A stretch of 64,000 bases of DNA from assembly GCF_041956535.1 (NCBI RefSeq), contig NW_027192196.1, positions 328,921-392,920 on the forward strand, given 5' to 3'. This document shows positions 11,969 through 24,360 of the stretch, one piece after another (positions within the stretch are counted from its first letter, which is position 1; each line of letters starts with the position of its first letter). This DNA is from Calcarisporiella thermophila CBS 279.70. Lineage: Eukaryota; Calcarisporiellomycota. A program made the translations under genes and the position numbers. Below the pieces are notes generated by a model. That model had not been told where the DNA came from, made no database searches, and saw only the letters and a list, made by a program, of their open reading frames with translations.

Positions 11969-12721
11969 CTAGAGCCTATGGCATGACCGCAAGAGCTCCG
12001 AAACAGGAACATCTAGCCATAGAAATTCTACGCCCAACTCGCCATGGACTGATAGCATGCGATAGCCCAGCTTAACGTCCTCGTAAAAGCCCCATGTCAT
12101 GCTTTTAGTACAACCAAGCTCTTCATCCGGTGGCGGCGGCATATTCCTTCGTATTCTAAAATAGCGCAAACATTGAAGAATGGATTAATATCAATATAGC
12201 AAACTGATGTTATATACAAAAAAAAATGGGTATGCACCTTCTTCGCACAATAATTCTGGACCATGTAGGAGTTTTACACTGTGATTTAACGGCAATGTCG
12301 ATGTAGCACCATTGCTTTCCCCTATATAGGTGTGTGTCGGGGTGACAATGCACGAAATGGGCCGTATTCCCCAGCGTATTTTCACGCGCTCCGAGCCGAA
12401 AACGTACAGAGGTATCGGAATAGATATATTCAATAGGGGGAAGTGCTCGCATCTCCATGTAATGAACACGTGTTAAAATCATAAGCTGATAAGACATTTT
12501 ATTAGCTAAGCCTATGGATGAAAAGGAACGCTAAAGCAGTTATTGATGTTTACCTCAACACCTATCTCACCCTTGGTTAACATCTGCCTGATGCCAGAGA
12601 CTACCACTTGTTCTGCAACCTCTCTCCATCTTCTGCACACTCCGCGCATCTTCCACGCATCGAGCGGGCCAAGATTAAAAAGTATGTGGAAGATTAACTC
12701 TGGGGGTAGAGAAGATTCCAT
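11969..12721 (-). CDS. F-box protein
   Basis: Exons 12554..12721, 12238..12485 and 11969..12155; 200 aa, phases close. An F-box occupies residues 1-45: SSLPPELIFHILFNLGPLDA and WKMRGVCRRWREVAEQ. The second exon starts at CTT after TTATCAG, giving GVE/LMILTRVHYMEMRALPP. The remainder looks like a beta-rich substrate-binding part (VRFRLGARE, TWGFYEDVKLGYRML, GVEFLWLDVPVSELL). It should be a Skp1-Cul1 ubiquitin-ligase adaptor with unknown target. The C-terminal module has no repeat type I recognise. Confidence 0.72.
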
Positions 12722-13009
12722 TATTCTGAAGAATCAGTGATAATTTATAGCGCTACATCCTCATGAATCAATTCGGTTTTATAAAAGAATAGGGATTCTT
12801 GTCCTCGGGTCACAGAGAGTGACTGTCAGTTGAAATGTCAAGTGAGTGAAAAAAATACGGTCATGAAAAGTGATTTGAGACGTCGAATTTTATGGGGATG
12901 TAATTTCTAAAAGTTCCAATTAATATGACTCCATGATATTGAGATTTTCTTGGAAAATGGCAAAGTTACATAAAATTTATGATGCTTATATTGAAATATA
13001 TACGGAGAT

Positions 13010-13947
13010 TCACAAAAGATTGAGTAATGGTAAATAAGTCTCTGGGGGAAAATCCGACGCTCTTTCATACCAATCGACTAGTGAAAACGCAAAGGTGAGC
13101 ATTCAGATCAAGTTCATAAAGCGAATACCAAGAGTTTACCCATTGTTCCTAAATTCCTTGCACTCGGTGTCACAAGAGCTACAATTTCCACGCCTTTTTC
13201 CTTTAAGATGCTCAACTTACAGTCAATGCCCACGACCGGACTTGCTATTATTACACGTCCCACCATATTCGACCGGCGGAGGATGGAGAGAGCGGCTCTA
13301 ACTTCCGATTCACGGCGGATGCCATTGGTGAGTAGTAGGATGGTTGAATCGTGTGACTGAGTTGGAGTCGATTGAGATGGGATAAGAGTTAAGTAGAATG
13401 AGTGCATATCACGAAGTGTGGCGCGCTATAAATTCAGAATTAAAGTAACCAAAATTAAAGAGATATGGAAAACACTATTGCGCTAGTAACAAAACTACTT
13501 GATCAGCTATATGAAATTCAAGTTCAGTCCCCTCTAACCCAATACCCCTAGATACATAGTAACGTCAACAATCCGTATTATTATATCAAAATATAATAGA
13601 TAATCTCACTTTGCAATCTCTTCCTTAAGAATCATTTCATCCTCTCTTCCTACAACTTGCCCAACTGCACCTAAGGTAATCCCACTATGTGATTCGAGAA
13701 AGCGCACCAACATCAAATTGGTCTTCAATTCCAATTTCCCCGCTACTGTAGTTGCAAGCGGAAGGGATTCCGGATTCAAGGCCAAAACAATGCTATTAGG
13801 ACGGCGCCGATAATAAGCCAAAAGGTCGGCCAATTTTCGTCCCGCAGATTCTGGCGAAGGATAGCGAGGGGAGCGGGATGCGGAGAAATTAGGAGCAGAC
13901 GGAGGATGAGCATCTACAATGCATGGGGTGGGAATAGAAACGGGCAT
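13010..13947 (-). CDS. Phosphoribosyltransferase-fold protein with degenerate PRPP motif
   Basis: Exons 13610..13947, 13499..13547, 13140..13425 and 13010..13077; 246 aa, phases close. Residues 20-110 (GRKLADLLAYYRRRPNSIVL and ALNPESLPLATTVAGKLEL) match the start of predicted phosphoribosyltransferases of the COG1926 type. VGRVIIASPVVGID and MVDWYERASDFPPE match their end. Where active members carry the PRPP loop LVDDG-[IL]-ATG, this protein has LLLTNGIRRESE, so both acidic residues are lost. A pseudo-enzyme is likely. A short 49-nt exon joins the halves. Confidence 0.68.
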
Positions 13948-14043
13948 ATTTTTGCGGGTGGAAAGGCGGCAATGGCTGGTGGCAAAGAGAGATAAAGGAT
14001 ACCAAGTTGCAAAGCTAGCGTTTCCATATTCTACTATTAGCCG

Positions 14044-14520
14044 AAAATTTCACGCGACACTCAGCCATCGTCCATGGAGGTAGCACGGCTTCAATTCGGA
14101 GATGCAAGCTTCAAGATCCTCACCCCTAGACTCTTGGATCTCAGAAACAGAACAGCCTCCAACTTTTCCAATTATAGGGATCGCAATATCCGGTCCAACT
14201 TTTTCCAGCATTTGTTATCACCCCAGCCACCAATCTATATTGTGGAGCATGCAAGCCTGAAATAGTTTGTCGGTGCTGCTGATATAGGCTACTCTTTGAG
14301 CCACCGGAATCTGCTTCAATATGGAATTCGGCTAACAGAATCTTAATTCTCTCCAACGCGTCTTACCACTTATTACTGTTGCAACCAGTTAGTAAGGGAT
14401 TGTTCAAATATATTAAAGCAGAAGTCTGACCATCAATGCTTGTAGAATCCAGTCAGCGTTGAATGATAATTTATCACAAATGCGATGTTTTTTCTTTCTC
14501 CGCCATGAGCGCTTCTCCAT
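14044..14520 (-). other. Unresolved coding-like patch
   Basis: On the minus strand several pieces look coding. From 14520 there is MEKRSWRRKKKHRICDKLSF followed by NADWILQALM and a good intron start with a TACTAAC branch site. From about 14315 there is SILKQIPVAQRVAYISSTDK and LFQACMLHNIDWWLG. From about 14208 there is MLEKVGPDIAIPIIGKVGGC, running to a stop near 14050. I could not join them without a stop at a junction. The plus strand has a 63-codon frame at 14074..14265. It may be a small multi-exon gene, a decayed gene or chance; the family is not recognised. Confidence 0.25.
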
Positions 14521-15320
14521 GTTATTAGACCGTGAAAATAGGCCTGATTATCGAGTATGGACTCGTTACTTTCATCATCAATGGGTGCATTCAAAACAAT
14601 GCCCGTATGTTGTTAGTAATCTATTAATGCTACTTTCTCGAAATGGCGTTTTTATTCTTTTTTTCATGTTAAATGAGGAAATATAAGGAAAATAGTGGAA
14701 TCGATATGAAAGAGGCATATGCAAGTACCTGCGGACTATACAGATATTTTTTCAATCTATTTCAACCCGTAATTTTTTTTACAAGCGTACATCTTGGAAG
14801 GTTAAGAAACTCAGCAAGTAAAGAAAACCGTCTCAAAAAGCAAAGATGCTTAATCGGCCATTAACTAAATTACACACTTGGTCGTCAAGCATGCCTTTGA
14901 AGACCAAAATGAAAAAGCGGGGAGGGGTTCTGAGAATGGCTGAAAAGCATTATCGGCCCTCTTTACATCGAGCCAGCAGAGGGGACCACATAGTGGATTA
15001 GATACGTCACTGGGTGCTCTCGAGAGATATGCCGCCGTAGCTCGTAGTTCCTTTTGGGATCTGCATGCAATAAGAGTTGGAACGGTTGGAAATGAAAAGT
15101 GGAAATTTTACGCGTTTGATACGTCGATATCAAAAAGGAATGCAACGTGCCAAATCATCAACTGGCGGACCCGAAAAAACAATAAGAACGTGTCTCCCCG
15201 TTCCTTCGCCGTTCTCAGTCGAACCACTATCATACTCAGCTCTCTCCCCATCCTCTTCGCCCATCCCCTTCCCCTGCGCCATCTTGATTTGCATTCCTTC
15301 CTGCTACAAACACTGAAGTA
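14521..15320. other. Spacer and pyrimidine-rich promoter
   Basis: AT-rich to about 14.9 kb. From about 15190 to 15310 there is a pyrimidine-rich stretch directly before the next start codon, of the kind common in fungal core promoters. Open frames here look like chance. Confidence 0.4.
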
Positions 15321-17064
15321 ATGCATGTGTCAAAGCGTCAGCGCACCGCTGTTTTGGTGTCCGAGAGCAAAGAGGTGGAGCCGCCGCCGCCTTATACGCC
15401 CATATCGATGGAGCAGAAAAACGCGACCAACATCCTGGAAAATGTAAGTCGATACAAGTTTACAAGGTGGTGGGCGCATTAAGCGATTATAGAAACTAAA
15501 CCCGTGTAAATACAAATCAGAAAATGGATCAAATTGGGCTTCTTGTATCCAACATTCACACCACAATCGAGAGCCAGACTTTTGCTATGGGTGACCTGCG
15601 AACTCAATTGTCGAGGTGAGTGGACGCTATGTTTCGTATGGTAGCAAGCAGTGCAATTTAAACCTACTAATTACAATAGCATTCACAACGCACTGGGAAA
15701 AATGGAAACCCGCGAGAGCAATAACATCGAGATGATACGAAAGTCGGAGGTATCCAAAAATTATTAGCTTTCTTCGAAATGTTTGACTACGTTGAAATTA
15801 TGTTGAAACTCATCGCTTTATTTGTTATTTGAAGGTATCTGCTGATAACGCTCTGGATTCATCGGCCGTTATATATACTCACTCCTTTTTGCCCGGCTCT
15901 GAAGAGAAAGATTTTTGCTTTGACCCCCAGGAGGAAGATGAAGCCTATGCTCGAATTCTTTCAAAACTTAGCACGCTTATAATTGATGCTAATGATGCAA
16001 TTGCTTCACCCACTACGGTGCACCTTAGTTCGTCGTCGTCACCTCACCAACTTCAGGAGATGCAGGGGAGTTCAATAGAGGATACGGGAAATGAGAAGGA
16101 CATAGCACTTCAAGAGGAGAGAGAGAGGCTAGATATTGGTGAGATGCGAGAGAATTTAGTACAATCTATTGACCGAGTGGATTCTTCGCTTAGGAAAATA
16201 GACTCTCTTGCAAATGAGCTCTCTTCCTCCCCAACCTCCTCCCGCCAGCACAGACGTATTGGAGCTCGCGGTGATGCAAACATCGTGACTAACAAGGAAC
16301 CCATCGACCCCTTTGGACCATCGCCTAAGCGATCTTATAACAAAAAAGTCTGCTTGCAGCCCCGAATTCAGCGCCATAGAGCCTACACCACAGACGGCAC
16401 CTGCCACAAGGCAGGTGAAGATAATCTCATGCGCACAACCATTACCCTCTTCTCTTGGATCACGATCTGGTTTTTGGGGCGCATGCTTCTCCAAGCCTGG
16501 ATGGTCGACATGGCTAAACTACATGCTCGTGGCTCAGTCGACAGACTTTTTAGCGGTGAGCAGGAGGCCAGGCATGGAGATAAGCGGGTAAGAGAGCTGG
16601 ACGATAATGAGGAGCATGCGCGGATATGTGAGAGAAAATCACTTTCGACTGTTCAAGAGCTACGTTGGCGTACCCGAACCTCGAGCTTCATTACAAATGA
16701 AAGAATGGCGTCAGGGCAAAATAGAGCAAGAAGCGTAAATCAGGGGAACGTATCGGCGAAAGAAACCTCGGGGGTATCAACAGAAGTAAAGCCAGCCCAC
16801 ACGCTCGAGAGCGGTTATCCGCGTACGACTGGATATTCACCGGGAAAGCCTTTTGCGCAACGGAAAGGAACCAGACAGAGGATTTCTCCACGTTTGTCTC
16901 GAAACCGTAAATCCTTTGGGGGTTTACAGGCTAAAACAAGTTCAAAGCCATCCACACAACCTACTCTTCCTTCGCGACCTTTTGTGTTTCTCGGGATGGC
17001 AAAATGTCTGGCCGGCAAGAATGAGAGTAGGCGTGCGCTTGGGGCGAGGAGAAACTCATTTTAG
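15321..17064 (+). CDS. Coiled-coil protein with one internal membrane segment, unknown function
   Basis: Exons 15321..15443, 15521..15615, 15680..15749 and 15835..17064; 505 aa, phases close. The N-terminus is MHVSKRQRTAVLVSESKEVE with a PPPP run, then a helical segment (MDQIGLLVSNIHTTIESQ, IHNALGKMETRESNNIEM) that looks like a short coiled coil. A second helical acidic stretch precedes a single transmembrane segment, TTITLFSWITIWFLGRMLLQ, near residue 300. The C-terminal 190 residues are basic and disordered. I do not recognise a family. A membrane-anchored scaffold of the ER or nuclear envelope is possible, but this is inference. Confidence 0.7.
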
Positions 17065-17716
17065 CTTGACAGCTTCTTCCCGCAGCATACAGTACACGTA
17101 TTTTATCCATCTGAATCATGAATTTTTACTATTACTTATCCAACTCTCCATTCATTAAGCAAATCCTGCTATCCCGATTTGTTGTATTCTTTGTCTTGTA
17201 TGATTCATTTCAGAACCCATCTCTCGCCTACATACTACTATGCTAATAAAGCGATATTCAATTTAATGCACGAACTTCTCAAATTTGAACTGCCAACAAT
17301 TTATAGTTACTGACGGCTATGAATTTAGTAGGGAGGCAGGCCTTTGGCTGAATAATATAGTTCTTTTTTTTTTTTAGTCAAAACTCTTAGAGAAATGGGT
17401 TGACTATTTTAACAGAAAACAGGAGGTGAAAAAGTGACTAGTCAGGTAATAAAATATTACAAAGTTGTCAGAAAATGGATATGGTGATATAAAAGAGGAA
17501 TAGAAAAGCGAAGATGAACCTGAGTAGATCTAAGAGTCATTGCTCAGCTGCAGTAGGGGAGAGTCCAATAAAATGTATGAATGAAAAATAATAAACAAAC
17601 ATAAGAGAAAGATAAACTAGGAAAAAAAAAATATGAAAAATTATTGCATGACATATCGAACAAGTGAAGAGAGAAAGATTGTGAGAAAGAAAAATAAAAA
17701 CATAGAAAAGTGAGAA
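17065..17716. other. Convergent AT-rich spacer
   Basis: About 650 bp between converging stops, with poly-T and poly-A runs (for example around 17365 and 17625) and no supported gene. It contains two 3' UTRs. Confidence 0.5.
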
Positions 17717-20700
17717 TTACACTTTCTTATCTTCTAATAGCGCTTTCAATGCTCTTACTTCGACTTCCAGCTCTCTATCCAATAAACAGAATTCAGAGAT
17801 ATGCTTGGTGATTATCGTTGTCCACATTTCTAGAGCCAGATAGAAACTTACTCTGCTTTCCGCCTCCACTGAGTTTTTTCTCGCAAGGCGATATTCCATC
17901 CTCGATGAATCCTGTACCAACTACCCGACTTGTCCGCGTCTACCTCCTTGGCAAGTGAAACATAATCGTAGTTTTTTTGCTCCTCCTCAGGCTCATAGAG
18001 CCTGAGACGCTTAGACCCCAAAGCCGTCCTGAAGATCCCGTCGAGTTCATCGTTGAAACGTTTATAGAGCATATCGACCTCCTCAACCATGGTATGATAT
18101 TTTTCTTCCATGAGCTTGAATCGAACAAGGGTATCTCGGTGCTCTCGTCTCATCGTGGAAATCGTCCCACGAAGCTGGTTGTTTTCCCGGTGGAGCGCAT
18201 CCAACCGCGCCTCATAGTCAGCCTGAATTCCCTCCAGTGCTAATGCAACACTATCCAGAACCCTAACATCATAGCCATCTACGGTGGCGTGCTCGTCTTC
18301 GTTCGTACGCTTCAAAGAGGGTGGAGTAGGAGTGATAATTGAATCCTTGGGCGGGAGAGGCGGGGGCATGGGAGGAAGCAATGATTGCCCATTGGAGGGA
18401 GGGCGCGCAGAGTCTCTTTTCCCACCAGTCGGTGTGCTCTCCCCTTCTTCCGGTTCGTCCAGCTTCCAACAATTCTCGCCCGAATTCTGAGCCGATTTGT
18501 CAATATGCTCCCGGCCAAAAAAATGGGGAGTGTGCTCTGATCTCAGCTTTGGAGAAATAAAAGGATTCGACAATGTTGTTGTGGCTTGTCCGACTGGACT
18601 TTGGGGCGATATGCTCTCATAGCACCCACTTTCATAAGATAGTAAATCATCAAAAGCTGAGGTGGGAAGGTCGAGCTTGAGTGGCGCAAATATGTCGTCT
18701 GTGTGGGCAATAGAGTCAGGCGATACTGTACGAGAAACCCAGACAGAGGAGGCACTGCTCGATGAGGTATCGGATATACGCGACACGGTTGTTGAATTGC
18801 TTGAGCTGCGCGAAAGGGCAGGGTCGCTCGTTGCATTTGATGGGCGTGACGGCGGATCTTCCCTTGCGGGCAATGAGGAAGCTCTTGTAGGGCTTGTTCC
18901 ACCACTTACGGCGGAAAGCAGCTTAGAAAATCGGTTAAAACTCGTGGTTCGTGGAATGATCCCACTTGCAGATTTAATGAAGCGAGCCCGTTCATATCGT
19001 TGTGCGATCAGCCCAAGAAGAAGCTCTGTGTCACGCTGGTGAATGGAGGTATAAAAATGGGAATTTTTGCGCATCAGCATCTCTCCTCTCAATACTATCC
19101 AAGGGTGCGTGGATATGTTAGTTCCAGCGGATATTTGAAGGGGAGCAAGGCACACAAACCATAGTCAAAAAGACATCTCTCCAGATCAGAAGAACACTCT
19201 AGCTCTAACGGTTTTTCCCCTTTAACCATTCTCGTTGCATTGGTCTCCAAAGCGTCCTCCATGGTCTCGTTTCCAAATGCCTTGCATTTAAAAAAGACTT
19301 GATACCTAAAGTTGCTCTTATCAGCCACGATCATACCAAATGCGTAAGGATTTCCTGGCGATTTGGGCAGATATTGGTCGAGAGAGTTTGAAGCCTTTTC
19401 GCAATAACCTAGAGCGACATGGTTCTACAGAGAATTAAGCGGGATATATTTGTAAACGGTGGATGAATTGTCATACTTTATGGACTACATCCCGATATTT
19501 AGAAGCGGCATACACGTTGCTATACAGATGAATACCCCCTACTTTTCGATACCACACCAATGCATCATTTTCTAAAGCCCAAAGTCAGTAAAGATCCAAC
19601 ATGGAGCTCGAATTTAATCAACGCATACCTCGTGCTTTAAATAAGGCCGTGGTCCTATACACCAGCTCTAAAAAGCACTCTTTTTCATTTATATCGGCGG
19701 CAATGTAGGCTCGGAACTCTTGTTTGCCAAAATAAGTGTCCCCAGCACGAGCTGCTTCATCCTCTTCGCGTGGGAGGTGGGTGCGTGTGGAGGGTGTAGA
19801 TCCTGTCAGCCGCAGATAAAAGGCAGTGCTCACTAATTAATAAGAAATCAAAAAAGATCAGAAAGTATTCGAAATGAATGGGTGTTGAAAAATAGGTCGA
19901 TAGTACTGGGTGATGCATCAAAATTGTAGATTTCCACGTCTCTTACATCCGCCCAACCTTTGAACCTTAGTGGGCGCTCTGTAGAGGCTTGAGTGTAGCG
20001 CTTTTCCTTGCGACTACGCGAAGGCGTCGTCTGGCTAATAGATGCTTTTCTCTCATAGCCGGCGTCACCATTGCTTACTATCCCGCAGGCCTCAAGACCG
20101 TTTATGGCTGTAGATGCGCGTCGAACAATCATTATACGGTCCGAGAGAAGAAATAGGGTGACGGGGCGAATAGCTTGGTAACTTGTTATGTCAATTTCAG
20201 TGGCATCCAGATGACCTACAAGGGATCGACGCTGATTTACAAGAGATGCCTAGGATATCAACCAGGGGTTAGTGATTTCTTGCGTATGAATCAGTCTCTA
20301 GGGTGTACACACCGGGCAATCGGCGATCGAATTAAGCATATTAAAATATATTTGCGCAAGTCGTGTATGGTTATCGTCCGCCATTTCGGCAATCTCGCTT
20401 GCTTTTTTCAAAGCTTGCAACATAGGGTGGTAATCCTCGTGTTCATCAGGAGTATACTTTAGAATATCTGAGCAAAAATAAAAAGAGGAAGAAAGCAAGT
20501 CTATTAGGCACACACTTTCGGGGATTCTAGAGCAAGATCAATGGAGCATACTTTCTAACATCAAGGTATATAATCCAATTCTCTGTACAGGCTGTACAAT
20601 TAGATCCTGAAGCGTGCGCCTCCGCATTTCTGCCCTGTCTTGCGCCCGCTATTAAGAAGTGAAATAAATCTCGATTCTATATTATAGATGAATTTGAACT

Positions 20701-22298
20701 CACTTGAAGAAAACTCCTATAAAGCGCATTATTTTTCTGTTCCTGCAGGTGATATTCTCGGGCATCATCGCGTCCTTGTAGGAACTTGGAATAGCATTCA
20801 AAATGCACCATCTATCGGGAGCAATAGCAAAGTAGTAGAGATGAATACAGATATTCGTTGTATTTCGCTGTATAAGACATAAGTGATAGCTAAAAAGACT
20901 TACATGCTCTGCACACAGTTGACCAAACCCGGTAAAATCCGGCTCTTCTAAGCCGTTTAGCGCGTCAAGAAAAGCGCGATTAGTAGAAAGTATCTGTTCA
21001 ATGTTGAGAAATATATTGTTGCATTCATAAAGTCGAATGATCGCCGAGTTACGGTCTCGGGCTGCATTGCGAAGAGGGCGCACGAATATCTACCATCGCC
21101 ACCAATTCATAGTTAATGTGATAAACTACCACGAGCGTTACTACTAACACTTACATCCACTAAGGTCTGTATATTCTGCACGAAAGTTGCTTCTGTCTCA
21201 ATAAATTCCTTAATGTGATGAGTGCGCTTCTCGAAATTCTATACTCAATTCCAATGATTAGTAAACGCTTTCATTGGCTTTCTGTTCTCTCTTCTCGTCC
21301 TTCTCCAAGAATAAATTAAAGCGAAGGAACTATACCTCTGAGCAGAGCTTTCTTGCAAAATTTTTTCCAGCGGTCGCATTTTCAGACTTCACTTCCAATG
21401 GATTTCCAAATAGCGCTAGAAATTTATTCTTCTCCCGATCAACATCCTCCAAGATCACATCGATATACTGGAACTCCCTTAGTCTTGGTAACTCAAGACT
21501 CTTCAGCACTGCACGCAGACTTTCATCCTTTTTTTCTTCCAGTTTTGCCACCAACGCTGCAACCTGCGCGTCGATTGAAGGTTCGGAGTCCTCCAAAGGG
21601 GATAGAGAAGCACAAGGCTGTGGGTTGAGAGAGCGAAAATACTTAGTGAGAGCTAACTGGAGGATCACAGGAGGATCGATAGGGGAGTTACGTGTGGGAG
21701 TGTGATTAGTGGGTGAAAGACAATGAAGGTCAGTCGACAGGACCTCGACAAGAGAATATCCCTTTTAAAACGATATGAGCCTAAGAAAGAATGCATTGGG
21801 TATATGGAGGCTTACTCTTTTGGTTCTAATATATACAACATATCCCTCTTTGTTCGCACTCCTCGCCAGCGAGATAAATATTGCGCCCAACCCTTTGTCA
21901 ACACCCATATAATTATTATGTTCTAGATATGTAGCAATCGAGGAGGTTAAACTGGTGTCTTAAACGCGTTCTTCTCTTCCATTTACCTCTTGGCACTAAA
22001 GAATTTGACCAAAATTCCGCGGAGTACTTGCAATCGTCATGGATATTTTCATTTATCGCGCGGATTTGGAATACTGGCCAAGGAAAGGAAGCATCGAAGC
22101 TCCCTGAATGAAGGTAACCTTTCTCATTTAATGCTGGAATCGTGGTACTAGTGCATTCCTCTGGGAGAGTGTTTATAAAACCAGCTTCGTGGAGTTGTTG
22201 AAAAATCTACAGGAATGATAAGAAGTGATATTCTAACGCTGCTGAAGTGACAAGCGATGGTAGTTGAGATAACTTACATTAGAGGGAGATAGCATCAT
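17717..22298 (-). CDS. Bud3-like Rho guanine nucleotide exchange factor (DH domain)
   Basis: A 15-exon model (minus): 22278..22298, 21987..22206, 21816..21922, 21336..21656, 21155..21238, 20904..21089, 20704..20811, 20552..20648, 20313..20467, 19907..20249, 19629..19832, 19477..19571, 19160..19424, 17852..19094, 17717..17774; about 1168 aa, phases close. The N-terminus (GLGAIFISLARSANKEGYVV) resembles fungal Bud3. The DH domain (residues about 224-435) includes HIKEFIETEATFVQNIQTLV, VRPLRNAARDR, QDLIVQPVQRIGLYTLMLES and LKYTPDEHEDYHPMLQALKK. A PH-like part follows, then a Ser/Pro-rich region with MPPPLPPK and a coiled coil (residues about 970-1070). It likely activates Cdc42/Rho4-type GTPases at sites of polarity or septation. 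Least certain: 21657..21815, modelled as one intron; a 42-nt exon at 21739..21780 is possible. Met start at 22298 is tentative. Confidence 0.8.
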
Positions 22299-22512
22299 GG
22301 ACAACCTTGAGCGAAAACTATTGAATTCAGAATCCCCCTATCCTGCCTCCATTGAACGGTATTTGTTAAAAACAAAATAAAATAAAATAAAACTTTCGCG
22401 TTTTTATTTGAAACTCAGGAACGTTTCTAAATAATAACGGCGATCCGCTATTAACAAAATCAAAGCTAGATCTCACCTTCCACATGCATATATGTAAATA
22501 AAATTGAATGCT

Positions 22513-22527
22513 AGGCCAGGCTACCTG
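22513..22527. repeat. Short inverted repeat GCCAGG-cta-CCTGGC
   Basis: Six-base arms with a three-base loop, perfect match, 60 bp before the longer hairpin at about 22586. Confidence 0.6.
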
Positions 22528-22585
22528 GCAGCATCGATAGCGCGTGATATTAATTGTTTTTCCGTGGATACTACTGCTGTTAACC

Positions 22586-22611
22586 TGAGTACCACACGAT
22601 GGTACTCAGGG
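22586..22611. repeat. Perfect 10-bp stem-loop
   Basis: CCTGAGTACC and GGTACTCAGG flank a six-base loop (acacga or so). All ten pairs match. It sits in the GC-richer core of a non-coding spacer. Confidence 0.75.
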
Positions 22612-23148
22612 TGCTTTGCTTGCTCACCGCTGCGTTCTCTCCATGGTTTGCTGTGGCTCCCGGTGCGAAGATGGGCTTTACAATTCCAACAGCGGATTAT
22701 TTATAAAGTGTGTCTTGTACAAAGAGTATTCTCTTCAGCGTGAAAGTATATGTCATTTCCATGCCCGCTTGGGAGGAGGGAGAAGCCCTTTGCACTTAAC
22801 GACTCCACGTAATATTTAAGTTACCTGCATTCCAAATAATTGGTGAAATGAGTCGTCACTGCAGAATACGGTACCCTCTTCTCCCTTAAATTTTCAAATG
22901 TTTTTAAGACTTATTAACTCGTTTGACTGACAGAGTCTTGAGAACATCTTCTTTCATAATACTATACTGATAACCTTTCATTGAGTGTTTTATGACATCA
23001 GGGAGCATAAACTGAAATCGCAGAAATTGAAATAAAATATTCTTCTACTATACATTTACGAGCAACCGCAGAAAAAAAAAAACAAGAATATATCAGTGGA
23101 TTAAAGAACAAATGAGTTATCTGTATATTCAGTAGAGCATGGATTAAC

Positions 23149-24360
23149 TCATACTCTTCTTTTCAACAATTCTTCCAAAACATGCATTCCACCTTTTACC
23201 AACAGCGGTATCACGGCGGCCAGTGCTACCCCCATTGAAACATTCCTCGCCCGTTTCGCTGCCCTCACCTCTTTCACCAGTGTACTTTCGATCTCATCTT
23301 CTCCTCCACCTTGTCTCTTCCTCTTTCTCGACTCAGCCCCGGTTTCCTTACCTTCCTGTAGATTCAGATACTCTCGGAATACTCCCATTCCCTTCCCCTC
23401 ACCAACCCCTTCGAAAAAAACTTCAAGGGCTTTCTGCTGTGCTTTTTCAAAATCAGAGCTGATCAACGTGAGTTCATGCTCCAAGTCGTCAAAGGAGCGC
23501 TGTGCACGAACACTTGTTCGCCGAGCAAATTCAAGTTTCTCATGAGTGCGGCGTAAGAGGGATTGAGCTAGCTCACACTGGCGCTTATGACGGAGACACT
23601 GTTGATATAGGGATTGCAGCTCTTCTGATGCAGGGGATGCTTTTGTAAGGGCTATAGATGTTTTAGTAGATGGAGCAGTTCCAGGTGCGGAGTGAGGAGA
23701 TTTATCGGCCAGAGTGGTCAAGGGCAAACTTTCGAATGCTCGGGGCAACTTGTTATCTAGTCCATCTCCATCCTCCTTAATCTCCTCGCTATATTCCACC
23801 GTTCGGTCGTCGTCCCTACCCTCACAAGCCGGATCTATATTACTGGCCTTAGTTCTATTGGGCGATTCATGAGGAGTATTGACGGATTCAGCGGGAGAAA
23901 GAAGAGTTAATGGGGAACTATTGTTATCAAGAGCTGTAATGGGCTTGAAGCTTGTTTCAATTTCTTCTGCTTTACGCCGCCTATCTTCCCGTTCACTCGC
24001 AAGTTGGTACCGCGCAACGGCTTGCTCGAACTCGCGTATCATATCACGCAGCTTTTGGCTTTGGCTGTGCCGATCGGCTTCAAGTCGCAACATAAGCTGA
24101 TCATAGCGCCTCTGGCTCTCTTTACGCATCTAGCAAATAAAATCGCCATCAGTGGTTGGGTGGGAAATGGAAAAGTGGTTTATGAATACAACTGATTCTA
24201 TCTTGTCGCGAATGCTTTCGGTTAGATCAGTACTACAGGCACTGGAGGTAAAAGGGGTGGGATTCTCCTCGGTAGAGCCTTGCTCCAGTTGATCTTCAAC
24301 ATAATCTACTGACATGTTTCTTAATATCGGCCCAAATTGGTTGAGAAAAAGGGGTGCCAA
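23149..24360 (-). CDS. Coiled-coil protein with C-terminal hydrophobic segment, unknown function
   Basis: Exons 24193..24360 and 23149..24129; 382 aa, with a 63-nt intron (weak GTTGTA donor). The N-terminus is MAPLFLNQFGPILRNMSVDY; an internal Met at 24315 is an alternative start. Residues 57-110 form a coiled coil (SQKLRDMIREFEQAVARYQL), then an acidic/Pro-Ser linker. A second coiled coil follows (ELQSLYQQCLRHKRQCELAQ, SFDDLEHELTLISSDFEKAQ), then a basic RKRKR patch and MGVALAAVIPLLVKGGMHVL near the end, possibly a tail anchor. No family recognised. Confidence 0.68.

Larger units (their letters stand above)
22299..23148. other. 850-bp spacer with two perfect hairpins
   Basis: No gene is supported. 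The central 250 bp are GC-richer than the flanks and hold two inverted repeats listed separately. An 80-codon plus frame at 22504..22743 has no recognisable features. A structured non-coding RNA is a possibility only. Confidence 0.4.

Noticed and set aside
13994-14003. GTATCCTTTA on the minus strand upstream of the phosphoribosyltransferase-like gene as a U12 donor in its 5' UTR
   Set aside because: No matching branch site or acceptor found before the start codon.
21739-21780. Extra 42-nt exon in the Bud3-like gene
   Set aside because: It would need a 35-nt intron, shorter than any other here, and a poor donor; a single intron is simpler.
22504-22743. 80-codon plus frame
   Set aside because: No splice-consistent neighbours or recognisable motifs; overlaps the hairpins.
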